Shown here piece by piece: positions 50,588-58,625 of a DNA stretch of 64,000 nucleotides; positions within the stretch are counted from its first letter, which is position 1; the number at the start of each line of letters is the position of its first letter. This stretch comes from Kribbella pittospori (GTDB lineage: Bacteria > Actinomycetota > Actinomycetes > Propionibacteriales > Kribbellaceae). The position numbers and the translations under genes were made by a program. Location: the NCBI RefSeq assembly GCF_004331465.1, contig NZ_SJKB01000010.1, positions 310,001 to 374,000 of the forward strand, written 5' to 3'. The notes under the pieces are model-generated. The model saw nothing but the letters and a program-made list of their open reading frames with translations. It searched no databases and had not been told where the DNA came from.

Positions 50588-52570
50588 ATGAGGAGAACGA
50601 CAGGAGCGATCGCCGTCGTACTGGTCGCGGCCGGACTCACCCAGGCTGCCGCCCGACCGCCAAGTCGGGTGGAGATCCGGGTCGATCGGGCGCCACTGGT
50701 CATGGCGGACGGGATGGCCGCGCCGACGATCGAGCCGGAGATCTTCGGTGCCAATGCTCGGTGGATCGACGACGAGCTCGGTGCCTGGGATCCGGCGACA
50801 CAGGCGCCGGCGGCCGGGTTCGCGGATGCGGCCGCGGCGGCGGAGCTCAACCTGATCCGCTACCCAGGCGGGACGGTCGCGAACTTCTTCGACTTCAAGT
50901 CGGCGATCGGCCCGGTGGAGCAGCGCGGGTGTCAGACGTCCGGCGGCTTCGCGGCGGTTCGCTTCGGAGCGATTCCCGGTGCGCGGAACGGGTTCGGGCC
51001 GGACGAGGAGGAGGCACTGGTCTCGGCGATCGGCGCGAAGACGATGGTGATGGTGCCGTCGATCAACCAGACGGCCGCGGATGCGGCCGACTATGTCGAG
51101 TACATGAATTCGCCCAGCGACGGTACGGCGATCAATCCCAACGGTGGCACCGACTGGGCCGAAGTACGCGCCGCCAACGGCCATCCGGCGCCGTACGGGA
51201 TCAAGACCTGGGAGTACGGCAACGAGCCGTTCCTCGACGGTCAGCGCTACTGGCGCGACGAGGATCAGCAGGTGCGGGTGAAGCAGTTCATCGAGGGTGG
51301 GTGGAGCCGGCAGACGGCTGCGTCGGTGACCTACCAGAACGACGACGGGCTGTTCAGCGGCTGCGATCTGGTCAACCGGCGGACCGGTACGGGTGCGGCC
51401 GATCAGGCCTACCGGACGCGCTATCGGCCGATCGCCTTACCTGCGGATGCGACGGCTGAGTCCGGTCCGATCCCGGAACCGGTGCTGACCGTGAACGGCG
51501 TGCGGTGGACGCGCGTGGATTCACTGGCGGCGGCAGGACCAAGCGAGCAGGTGTATCGCGTCGGGCAGGCTGACGGCACGGTCAGCTTCGGTGACGGGGT
51601 CCACGGTGCGGTGCCGCCGCAGGGCGCCAAGCTGAGCATCGAGTACACCACCGGCCGTCAGGACGGCTTCCTCGACTTCGTCCGCGCGATGAAGGCGGTC
51701 GATCCGAAGATCACGGTCTGCTCCGGCTGGGGCAAGGCGGAGTTCGTCGATGCCATGGGCAACCGTCCGTACGACTGCCTGGGCATCCACTCCTACACCG
51801 ATCAGCAGGGCGGTGACGCCGACGGCGCGTACACGCCGACCGAGCTCTATCAGCGCTTGATGAGTGTGAGCGACGTCCCGACCCAGGAGCTGACCGACCT
51901 GCGCAAGCAACTCGGCCGGTACTTCCCGGACCCGCGCAAGCGGCCCGCGCTCGCGGTCACGGAGTACGGCACGATCAGCCAGAACGGTCCGACCGGAGTC
52001 AGTACGCCGGGCAACTTCACGGCGATGCAGATGCACAACGTGTACGAGACCGCGTTGCTGATCGGTCAGCTCACCAACGGCGCACGACTGTCGATCAACT
52101 CGAACCTCAACGGCGGACCGAACGCCGATCCGGCGAAGCGGGACTGGGGCAACATCCTGGGGTCGCCGCCGGGCTTCGGCGTCACCGGGCGCGCGCTGTC
52201 CCTCACGCTCGCCGCGCCGATGATCGGCGCCGCGCCGCGGAAGGTGACGATGACGGGCAATCCGGTGCCGCCCGGCCAGGACTACTCGGCCGTTGTGGCA
52301 GCCGCGACCCGGACGAACGACGGCGTTCAGTTGCTGGTCGTCAACCGGAGCCTCGACCAGCCGGTCCCGATCACGGTCGATCCGGGTGGCGGTCCGGCGG
52401 TGAAGTCGGCACGTCGTACGACCGTGACCGACGAGGACATCACGGCGTACAACAACGACGTGGCGCAGCCGGTGCAGCGGACGACGACGCCTTTGGAGGC
52501 AAAGGGACAGGAGGTCGATGCCGAGCTGCCGCCGCACTCGGCGAGCCTGATCGAGCTGAGCTATCGGTGA
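50588..52570 (+). CDS. exported GH51-like glycosidase with inserted domain
   Basis: A secreted protein of 660 residues with a hydrophobic N-terminal signal (about residues 6-22). The barrel resembles alpha-L-arabinofuranosidases: LNLIRYPGGTVANFFD, acid/base E213 in WEYGNEP and nucleophile E459 in AVTEYGTIS. The gap between them is 246 residues against 121 in the GH51 at 53885; the excess is an inserted beta-rich module at about residues 265-360 (VNGVRWTRVDSLAAAG, VSFGDGVHGAVPP). A beta-sandwich closes the protein. AGGAGG precedes ATG 50588. It would cut arabinosides outside the membrane. Confidence 0.75.
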   Translation: MRRTTGAIAVVLVAAGLTQAAARPPSRVEIRVDRAPLVMADGMAAPTIEPEIFGANARWIDDELGAWDPATQAPAAGFADAAAAAELNLIRYPGGTVANFFDFKSAIGPVEQRGCQTSGGFAAVRFGAIPGARNGFGPDEEEALVSAIGAKTMVMVPSINQTAADAADYVEYMNSPSDGTAINPNGGTDWAEVRAANGHPAPYGIKTWEYGNEPFLDGQRYWRDEDQQVRVKQFIEGGWSRQTAASVTYQNDDGLFSGCDLVNRRTGTGAADQAYRTRYRPIALPADATAESGPIPEPVLTVNGVRWTRVDSLAAAGPSEQVYRVGQADGTVSFGDGVHGAVPPQGAKLSIEYTTGRQDGFLDFVRAMKAVDPKITVCSGWGKAEFVDAMGNRPYDCLGIHSYTDQQGGDADGAYTPTELYQRLMSVSDVPTQELTDLRKQLGRYFPDPRKRPALAVTEYGTISQNGPTGVSTPGNFTAMQMHNVYETALLIGQLTNGARLSINSNLNGGPNADPAKRDWGNILGSPPGFGVTGRALSLTLAAPMIGAAPRKVTMTGNPVPPGQDYSAVVAAATRTNDGVQLLVVNRSLDQPVPITVDPGGGPAVKSARRTTVTDEDITAYNNDVAQPVQRTTTPLEAKGQEVDAELPPHSASLIELSYR

Positions 52571-52571
52571 G

Positions 52572-53780
52572 TCAGCTCGCGGTGGCTGTGAGCGCCGGGA
52601 CGAAGGTCTCGGGGGAGCGGTAGACGGCGTCCAGCATGATCGCGCCGGCGGCGATGCCCAGAGCGTGTGGTCCGAACGCACTTGCCAGGATCCGCGCGGT
52701 GGCATCGCCGCCTCGGCGGGCCGCCAGCCGGTCCTGCGCGGCGTCGCGCACGACCGAGACGTGGTCGACCGGGGCGCTGACTCCACCGCCGATGACGACG
52801 AGTTCAGGATCGAGGAGCTCGATCAGGGTGGCGGTCGCCGTCCCGACCACGCCGGCGCGATCCTGGAGCAGCCGTCGGGCCTGCGGATTGCCGGCCACCG
52901 CCAGGGCGAAGACGTCGTAGACCTCCTGATCGTCGGTGATCAGGCCGGCAGCGCGGGCTCGGCGCGCGGTTTCGAGGTCTCCGGCGACCATCGCGAAGCA
53001 ACGCCGGCTGCCGCAGACACAGGTCTGGCCGGAGCGGCCGGCGACCGGCAGGTGATCCAGCCCACCCGCGGCCGAGTGCGCTCCCCGGTACGGCGACCCG
53101 TTGAACACGAAGCCGGCGCCGACGACGTTGCCGACGAACAGGTGGATGAAGTTGTCCACGCCGGCCGCCGCGCCGAACCAGTGTTCGGCGAGCGCCAGCG
53201 CCCGCACCTGCGAGTCGACGAGCACCGGCAGACCGACCAGGTCATGAAGCGCCTCCGCCAGCGGGGCCTCCTGCCAGCCCAGCACCGGCTGGGTGTGCAC
53301 CTGCCCGCTCGAGCTGTCGACCCAGCCACCAGTGCTCGCGCCGACACCGAGAACAGTCAGATCGTGACTGTCGATCATCTTCCGCACCGATCGGGCCGCG
53401 CCCCGGAGCAAGGGTCTGAGGTTCGTCGTGCGTTCGGTCGCGTGGAGCTCGGCGACGAGTTGTCCGCGCAGATCGATCAGGCAGGTGTTGATCCGGTGCA
53501 GGCCGAAGTGCACGCCGATGACGCCGTACGTCGAGTCGTCGATGGCGACCGGGACCTTCGGCCTGCCCATGCCACGTGTCATCGGCTCCGCGGCTTCCCG
53601 GACCAGCCCGGCCCGTACAAGTGCACCGGTGAGCCTGGTCACCGACCCGGTGGACATCCCGATGGCGGACGCGAGATCCGTCCGGGCTGTCGGTCCGGAT
53701 CGCATGAGCTCACGCATGATCGTCGAGTAGTTCTGCTGCCGGACATCGCTGAGCTGGGCAGAACGCATGAGCTCCTTCAT
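52572..53780 (-). CDS. ROK-family regulator divergent from GH51
   Basis: A repressor of 402 residues: winged helix DVRQQNYSTIMRELMRSGPTARTDLASAIGMSTGSVTRL, then the ROK domain with LGVGASTGGWVD, FVGNVVGAGFVF and a zinc motif CVCGSRRC. The kinase E-x-G-H is GLDH, so no kinase activity is expected. ATG 53780 was chosen; a TTG at 53816 is in frame. It shares most of its length with the ROK protein at 44130. The gap to the divergent GH51 gene holds a dyad overlapping its promoter. Confidence 0.88.
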   Translation of the reverse strand: MKELMRSAQLSDVRQQNYSTIMRELMRSGPTARTDLASAIGMSTGSVTRLTGALVRAGLVREAAEPMTRGMGRPKVPVAIDDSTYGVIGVHFGLHRINTCLIDLRGQLVAELHATERTTNLRPLLRGAARSVRKMIDSHDLTVLGVGASTGGWVDSSSGQVHTQPVLGWQEAPLAEALHDLVGLPVLVDSQVRALALAEHWFGAAAGVDNFIHLFVGNVVGAGFVFNGSPYRGAHSAAGGLDHLPVAGRSGQTCVCGSRRCFAMVAGDLETARRARAAGLITDDQEVYDVFALAVAGNPQARRLLQDRAGVVGTATATLIELLDPELVVIGGGVSAPVDHVSVVRDAAQDRLAARRGGDATARILASAFGPHALGIAAGAIMLDAVYRSPETFVPALTATAS

Positions 53781-53819
53781 GCCGTCGGTTCTAGCACTGC
53801 CGAGCGCTTGGGCCAACTG

Positions 53820-53862
53820 TTGACACGCTGGCGCGGCCTATTTATCTTCAAGACAGAGATAA
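53820..53862 (+). promoter_or_regulatory. GH51 promoter with overlapping operator
   Basis: TTGACA (53820-53825) and TATCTT (53843-53848) are 17 bases apart. TTATCT (53842-53847) and AGATAA (53857-53862) form a 6-bp dyad over the -10, a suitable place for the divergent ROK repressor. Confidence 0.6.
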
Positions 53863-53884
53863 GTCGATGAAGGGACTACTGCCA

Positions 53885-55411
53885 GTGAGTGCACCAGCGA
53901 CCTTCAAGCTGCGGGGAACTGTGAACGGGACGATCCGGCCGGAGATCTACGGGCAGTTCCTGTCCCGCCGTCGCTGGGTGGCCGACGAGGCCCTGCACAA
54001 CCCGGGCCATCCCGACGCGGACGAGTCGGGCCTGCGACGGTCCGTCGTCGACGCGATCACCGAGCTCGGGGCCCCAGTCGTCCGCTGGCCGGGTGGCTGC
54101 ACCGGGACGTCGTACGAGTGGGAGCGCGGGGTCGGTCCGAGTGAGCAGCGCGCGCGGACGGTCGACTGGCACTTCGGCTACGACGTCGGCAACGGCTTCG
54201 GTACGGCGGAGTTCGTCGCGTACTGCCGGCGGATCGGGGCCGAGCCGCAGATCAACCTGACGACCGGGACCGGGTCCTTGCGCGAGGCGCTCGCGTGGGT
54301 CGAGTACTGCAACGGCACCGGCGACTCGGTATGGGCCAATCTGCGACGCTCACACGGGTACGACGAACCCTTCGATGTCCGCTACTGGCAGATCGGCAAC
54401 GAGGAGTGGGGGTCCTGGGAGCTCGGCCAGGTGGGTCCGCAGGAGAACGCCGTACGGTGCCGCGAATGGGCCAAGGCGATCAAGCGACTGGACCCGGAGC
54501 TGAAGGTGCTTGCGATCGGCTGCTTCGAGCCTTCGCAGGCACTCGACTGGAATCTCGCCCTGCTGCGTGAGGCGTGGGACCACATCGACTACCTGACGCT
54601 GCACACGTACTGGCCGTTCGATCCCGAGGCTGAAGGCGGCGACTACGAGCGCGTCCTCAGCGGTCCATACCGCACGGAGAGCGCGATCGTCGCGATCCAG
54701 GGACTCGTGGACCTGGTGGCGCGGGAGAAGCCCGGTACGCCGAAGCCGGAGCTGGCGTTCACCGAGTGGAACTGCGCGGACGCGACCCGGTTCGAGATGA
54801 GTCCGAAGTGGCGCCCGACGGACACGCGCTACCGGACAGTCGATGCACTGGCGGTCGGATCGTTCCTCAACGTCATGCAGCGGCAGGCCGACAGTGTCAC
54901 GCTGGCGAACTTCGCCCAGACCATCAACGTTGTAGGGGCTCTGGTCGTCACCGACGACGAGCTGGTGCGCGAGACCGTCTACTGGCCGCTGTGGATGCAG
55001 CGCCGGTACAGCGGTGGGATCTCGCTGGCCGGCGACACCATCTGTTCCGCTGTCGCCGGTGAGTCGCTCGAACGTACTGCGATCGAGCTTCCGGCTCTCG
55101 ACGTGAGCGCCTCGACGGATCGGGGCGGTACGACCGTCTGGCTGTCGGTGGTCAACCGGGATCGCCACCAGTCCGTACGCCTGTCCGTCGAGCTAGGGCA
55201 TCCGCTCGCGACGAGCGTCGTACGGGTCCATCAACTGCACACGGAGGATCCGCTGGACCGCAACAGCCTGGCCGAACCGGACCGCGTGGCTCCGCGGTCG
55301 GACGAGGTCAAGCTGGACGACGACCGTGCCCTGGTCCTGCCGCCCAGTTCCTACTCGATCATCGAGCTGACCACGACGGCGCCTGTGGTGGACTCTCAGC
55401 TCTTGGCTTGA
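53885..55411 (+). CDS. GH51 alpha-L-arabinofuranosidase
   Basis: A cytoplasmic enzyme of 508 residues that releases terminal arabinofuranose from oligosaccharides. The N-terminus IRPEIYGQFLS, the segment VVRWPGGCTGTSYEWERGVG, acid/base E173 in WQIGNEEWG and nucleophile E294 in AFTEWN are typical, and the C-terminal beta-sandwich follows. There is no signal peptide. GTG 53885 was chosen because AAGGGA precedes it and it suits the mapped promoter; ATG 53867 is in frame. It probably acts on imported oligosaccharides after desulfation. Confidence 0.88.
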   Translation: MSAPATFKLRGTVNGTIRPEIYGQFLSRRRWVADEALHNPGHPDADESGLRRSVVDAITELGAPVVRWPGGCTGTSYEWERGVGPSEQRARTVDWHFGYDVGNGFGTAEFVAYCRRIGAEPQINLTTGTGSLREALAWVEYCNGTGDSVWANLRRSHGYDEPFDVRYWQIGNEEWGSWELGQVGPQENAVRCREWAKAIKRLDPELKVLAIGCFEPSQALDWNLALLREAWDHIDYLTLHTYWPFDPEAEGGDYERVLSGPYRTESAIVAIQGLVDLVAREKPGTPKPELAFTEWNCADATRFEMSPKWRPTDTRYRTVDALAVGSFLNVMQRQADSVTLANFAQTINVVGALVVTDDELVRETVYWPLWMQRRYSGGISLAGDTICSAVAGESLERTAIELPALDVSASTDRGGTTVWLSVVNRDRHQSVRLSVELGHPLATSVVRVHQLHTEDPLDRNSLAEPDRVAPRSDEVKLDDDRALVLPPSSYSIIELTTTAPVVDSQLLA

Positions 55412-55522
55412 CCGCCGATCGCCGTAGGCCGGGATGGTTCGGAGTACGTCGTCGGGCGTACGCCGGGTGACGCCGCCGGGCCGATGCGGCGGGACGGTGG
55501 TGCGACGGACTCTTGGATGGTT

Positions 55523-55542
55523 GCGACGCGGTTCGGCGTCGC
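55523..55542. repeat. 7-bp perfect hairpin before small membrane gene
   Basis: GCGACGC (55523-55529) and GCGTCGC (55536-55542) pair around a 6-base loop, about 10 bases before an AAAGGAGGAGG ribosome site. It may be the end of the GH51 transcript or a leader structure; the rest of the gap shows nothing else. Confidence 0.4.
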
Positions 55543-55563
55543 GTACCGGAAAGGAGGAGGATC

Positions 55564-56055
55564 ATGAATCAGCATCACGTCAGCCGGCGCTTCCCGGCCA
55601 CGGATCTGCCGACGTGGCTGATGCTTGTGCTGGTCGCGCTCGCGGTGCCGCGGACGGTCCTGGAGGACCTGGGCATCGTCGAACCGGAAGGCTCGTTGTT
55701 CTACTACTTCCTCGCGTTGGTGCCGTTCGCGGTCTGGCTGGTCGTGGCGGTCGTACGCAGGAGTCGTCGCCCGTTCCTGGATTTCCTGATGGTCGGCGTC
55801 CTCTACGCACTGTCGCTGGTGCTTGTCCACCAGGTGCTGTGGAACGTCGGGCCCTCGCTCGGCCACAACCCACCCGCCGGCGCGGTCGCCTTCGCCGACA
55901 ACTTCAGCGCAGGCTGGCAGGACCTTGCGTTGCGTGGGTACACCACGGGCATCGCCCTCATGATCGGCGTCGGCTCGGGGCTGGTCGTCGGCATCGTTGC
56001 CCTGGGCGCCAATGCCTGGAAGTCGAAGCGCCGGTCACGCGTGAACGCCGCGTGA
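55564..56055 (+). CDS. small hypothetical membrane protein
   Basis: A 163-residue protein with four hydrophobic segments (LPTWLMLVLVALAVPRTV, LFYYFLALVPFAVWLVVAVV, FLDFLMVGVLYALSLVLVHQ, ALMIGVGSGLVVGIVALG) and a basic C-terminus. I do not recognise a family. Its ribosome site (AAAGGAGGAGG) is one of the strongest in the window. It overlaps the convergent sulfatase gene by 21 bp. Its link with glycan use is unknown. Confidence 0.75.
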   Translation: MNQHHVSRRFPATDLPTWLMLVLVALAVPRTVLEDLGIVEPEGSLFYYFLALVPFAVWLVVAVVRRSRRPFLDFLMVGVLYALSLVLVHQVLWNVGPSLGHNPPAGAVAFADNFSAGWQDLALRGYTTGIALMIGVGSGLVVGIVALGANAWKSKRRSRVNAA

Positions 56056-57462
56056 CGCGAGCCAAGACTCCAGTTCTGTTCGAAGCTTCTGGCAGGTCGC
56101 AGCATGTTCCGGGCGACCTGCCAGATCGTTCAGTTCGAACGGATCGGTCGACAGGTCGAAGAGCTGGATCGTGCCGTCCGGCCCGGACAGCAGCTTCCAC
56201 CGGTCGGAGCGAATCATCCGGCGTACGCCGGCTTGGGTGACCTCGTTGACTGTGTCGATCACCGGTCGCCCATCCGCTCCCCGCCGTACTCCAGGGGTCC
56301 GGTCGCCGAGATCTTCCTCGCGGTACGGCGTTCCGTGGCCCTGCTCGACGTACACGCTCGAGAACCCATCCACCTGATCCGGGTCGCGCAACAGCGGAAC
56401 GAGGCTGCGGCCTTGGACGCCGGACGGGACGGGCGTGCCGATGAGCTCGCAGATCGTCGGCAGGACGTCGGCGATCGACACGTGAGCGGAGCTGGGGCGG
56501 GGATCCGGATTCACGCCCGGACCGTGGAAGAGCATCGGGATCCGGGCCAGGACTTCGGGAAGTCCGGGGCCTTTGCGCATCAGGCCGTACTCGCCGGCGA
56601 AGTCGCCGTGGTCGGCAAGGTGCACGAACAGCGTCGTCGCGAGCCGCCCGGTTCGCTCGAGATGGGCGACGAGTCTCGCCAGTTGGTCGTCGACGAGCCG
56701 GAGCATGCCGACATAGTTCGCGCGAGCCCGCGCCAGGACATCCGGCTCGGCCTCACCGCTCTGCTCGGCGAGCTTGCCCGCGTACCGCCAACTGAAGTCG
56801 CGGTCTGCAAGGACGTCAGCGGTCGTCGCTGCAGGGGGCACGGTCTCATAGGTGGAGAAGTACGGCTCGGGCACCTGATAGGGGACGTGCGGCTCGGGAA
56901 TCGACAGCCAGAGGAACGACCGGTCGTCCGGACCGGCGGTGTCCAGCCAGGTGATCGCCTCGTCGACGATGCGCGCCGGCAACTGGTGCTCGAGCGGGAA
57001 CGGGCTGGGGGTCGTCGTCGTACCAGGATGGGCGCGCAACCAGTCGTCGAACTCGCGATCGGTCCCTGTCGCGGTAGACGGTGGTACACGACCGAAGTGG
57101 CCGAACTCGACCCAATGATCGAGGCGGACGGGCGTCAGGTGCGAGTGGTTCTTGCCTACGAGCGCAGTACGGAATCCGGCGGTACTCAGTACGTCGATCA
57201 GGTCGTCGCCGCGGTCCGGATCGTCGTACCCACTGTTCCCGAGAATCCCGTGTGCACTGGGAAATCGGCCGGTCAGGAGACTGATGCGGGCGGGGACGCA
57301 GAGCGGTGTCGTGGTGTAGGCGCGGTCGAACCAGCGGCCGCTGGTGGCCAGACTGTCGAGGGTCGGGGTGCAGTCCCTCGGGAATCCTTCCCGTGCCGTG
57401 AGGTCCGCTCGCTGCTGGTCTGTCATCACCAGGACGATGTCTCTGGGCGTCGGGTCCCTCAT
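56035..57462 (-). CDS. cytoplasmic type I sulfatase (locus D, minus strand)
   Basis: A sulfatase of 475 residues: VLVMTDQQRADL with metal aspartate D15, formylglycine cysteine C55 in CVPARISLLTG, and LADHGDFAGEYGLMRKGPG for the later metal site. There is no signal peptide. ATG 57462 overlaps the LacI stop by 4 bp (ATGA), so it is co-transcribed with the repressor gene and not with the importer. A role in sulfated-glycan use is inferred from this position. The sequence differs clearly from the other three sulfatases here. Confidence 0.88.
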   Translation of the reverse strand: MRDPTPRDIVLVMTDQQRADLTAREGFPRDCTPTLDSLATSGRWFDRAYTTTPLCVPARISLLTGRFPSAHGILGNSGYDDPDRGDDLIDVLSTAGFRTALVGKNHSHLTPVRLDHWVEFGHFGRVPPSTATGTDREFDDWLRAHPGTTTTPSPFPLEHQLPARIVDEAITWLDTAGPDDRSFLWLSIPEPHVPYQVPEPYFSTYETVPPAATTADVLADRDFSWRYAGKLAEQSGEAEPDVLARARANYVGMLRLVDDQLARLVAHLERTGRLATTLFVHLADHGDFAGEYGLMRKGPGLPEVLARIPMLFHGPGVNPDPRPSSAHVSIADVLPTICELIGTPVPSGVQGRSLVPLLRDPDQVDGFSSVYVEQGHGTPYREEDLGDRTPGVRRGADGRPVIDTVNEVTQAGVRRMIRSDRWKLLSGPDGTIQLFDLSTDPFELNDLAGRPEHAATCQKLRTELESWLASRGVHA

Positions 57463-58460
57463 CCTTCGGTGCTCTCGCGGACCTCGAGGTGGAAGCCGGC
57501 GATGAACTCGCGGGGTGCGGACGAGAAGCTGCCCTTCAGGCGGTCGGCGAGCAGGCCGACCGCGGTTTCGGCGATGTGCCGTTTGTCCGGCGCGACGGAG
57601 GTGAGGCTGGGCCGGCTGAACCGGCTCTCGGCGATGTCGTCGATGCCGACGACGGCGATGTCGTCCGGCACCCGTACGCCGTGATCGTGCAGAGCCCGGA
57701 GCGCACCGTGAGCCAGCAGGTCGTTCGAGCAGAACAGCGCGTCGGGCGGCCGGCTCAGGGCGAGCAGGCGACCGACTGCCTCCACGCCGCTCTCGTGGCG
57801 CCAGCGTCGCTGCGGCACCACGAGCCTGGCCGACGGCCGGTGACCGGCGGCGACGAGGGCATCGTGGTAACCCTCGTACCGCCCGCGGGAGACGGCATCA
57901 CCGCTGGCGGTGGCACCGATGGCAGCGATCCGGGTCCGGCCGAGGTCGATCAGGTGCTCGGTCGCGGCGCGGGCCGCCGCATAGCTGTCGATGGCCACCC
58001 GGTCGGCGACCCTCGTCAGCCGCTCACCGAGCAAGACCATCGGCGTGGTGTCCGTCCGGGCGGCGAAGTCCTCAGCGCTCAACCGGCCTGGCACGAACAG
58101 CAGCCCGTCGATCAGATGCGACCGGATCCCTTGCAGCACAAGGCGTTCGCGATCCGGGTCGGCGTCGGTCTGATCGATCAGCACCGTCCAGCCGTAGCCC
58201 TCGGCGGCCTTCACGACCAGCTCGGCCAGCTCGGCGAAGTACGGGTTCCCGATCTGCGGTACGGCGAGCGCGATCACACCTGACTTGCCGTGGCGCAGGT
58301 TCCGGGCCGAGACGTTGGGACGGTAGCCGAGCTCCTCGATCACCCGCTCGACCCGATCCCTGGTCTCGGCTCCGACCCGGCCGGTGCCGTTGACGACGTT
58401 CGAGACCGTCTTGATCGAGACGCCGGCGCGCGCCGCGACATCGCTCAGCGTCGCTGCCAT
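57459..58460 (-). CDS. LacI-family repressor of locus D
   Basis: A repressor of 333 residues: headpiece TLSDVAARAGVSIKTVSNVVNGTGRVGAETRDRVERV, hinge NVSARNLRHGKS, then the sugar-binding domain (VIALAVPQIGNPYFAELAELV; VPDDIAVVGIDDIAESRFSRP). ATG 58460 was chosen, with GGGAGG upstream; a GTG at 58466 lies within that site. It is divergent from the importer genes, with a perfect palindrome between. It is a paralogue of the LacI protein at 34964, and both have operators with an AACGTT core. Confidence 0.9.
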   Translation of the reverse strand: MAATLSDVAARAGVSIKTVSNVVNGTGRVGAETRDRVERVIEELGYRPNVSARNLRHGKSGVIALAVPQIGNPYFAELAELVVKAAEGYGWTVLIDQTDADPDRERLVLQGIRSHLIDGLLFVPGRLSAEDFAARTDTTPMVLLGERLTRVADRVAIDSYAAARAATEHLIDLGRTRIAAIGATASGDAVSRGRYEGYHDALVAAGHRPSARLVVPQRRWRHESGVEAVGRLLALSRPPDALFCSNDLLAHGALRALHDHGVRVPDDIAVVGIDDIAESRFSRPSLTSVAPDKRHIAETAVGLLADRLKGSFSSAPREFIAGFHLEVRESTEG

Positions 58461-58498
58461 CGGCACCTCCCATCACGCTGGATCGTCGCACCGAACGA

Positions 58499-58590
58499 TA
58501 CAACGTTAGATCGCCTCGACCCGCATCCCGCAGCGGGGATTCCGATCGGCTCTGTACAGCTGACGGCATTTCTTGGTACAACGTTGTACC
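58499..58590. promoter_or_regulatory. LacI operators of locus D
   Basis: GGTACAACGTTGTACC (58575-58590) is a perfect 16-bp palindrome, 36 bp before the binding-protein start. A weaker copy TACAACGTTAGA lies at 58499-58510, near the LacI gene itself. Both have the AACGTT core, fitting repression and autoregulation by the divergent LacI protein. Confidence 0.75.
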
Positions 58591-58625
58591 GCGGTCGACC
58601 GCTCACCGCTCCTCGAGGAGGACTC

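Noticed and set aside
50588..52570. Phage-like tail protein, because of the F-G-D-G-x-H-G segment.
   Set aside because: The surrounding barrel with two glutamate motifs and the sugar operon context support a glycosidase; only the inserted module resembles that pattern.
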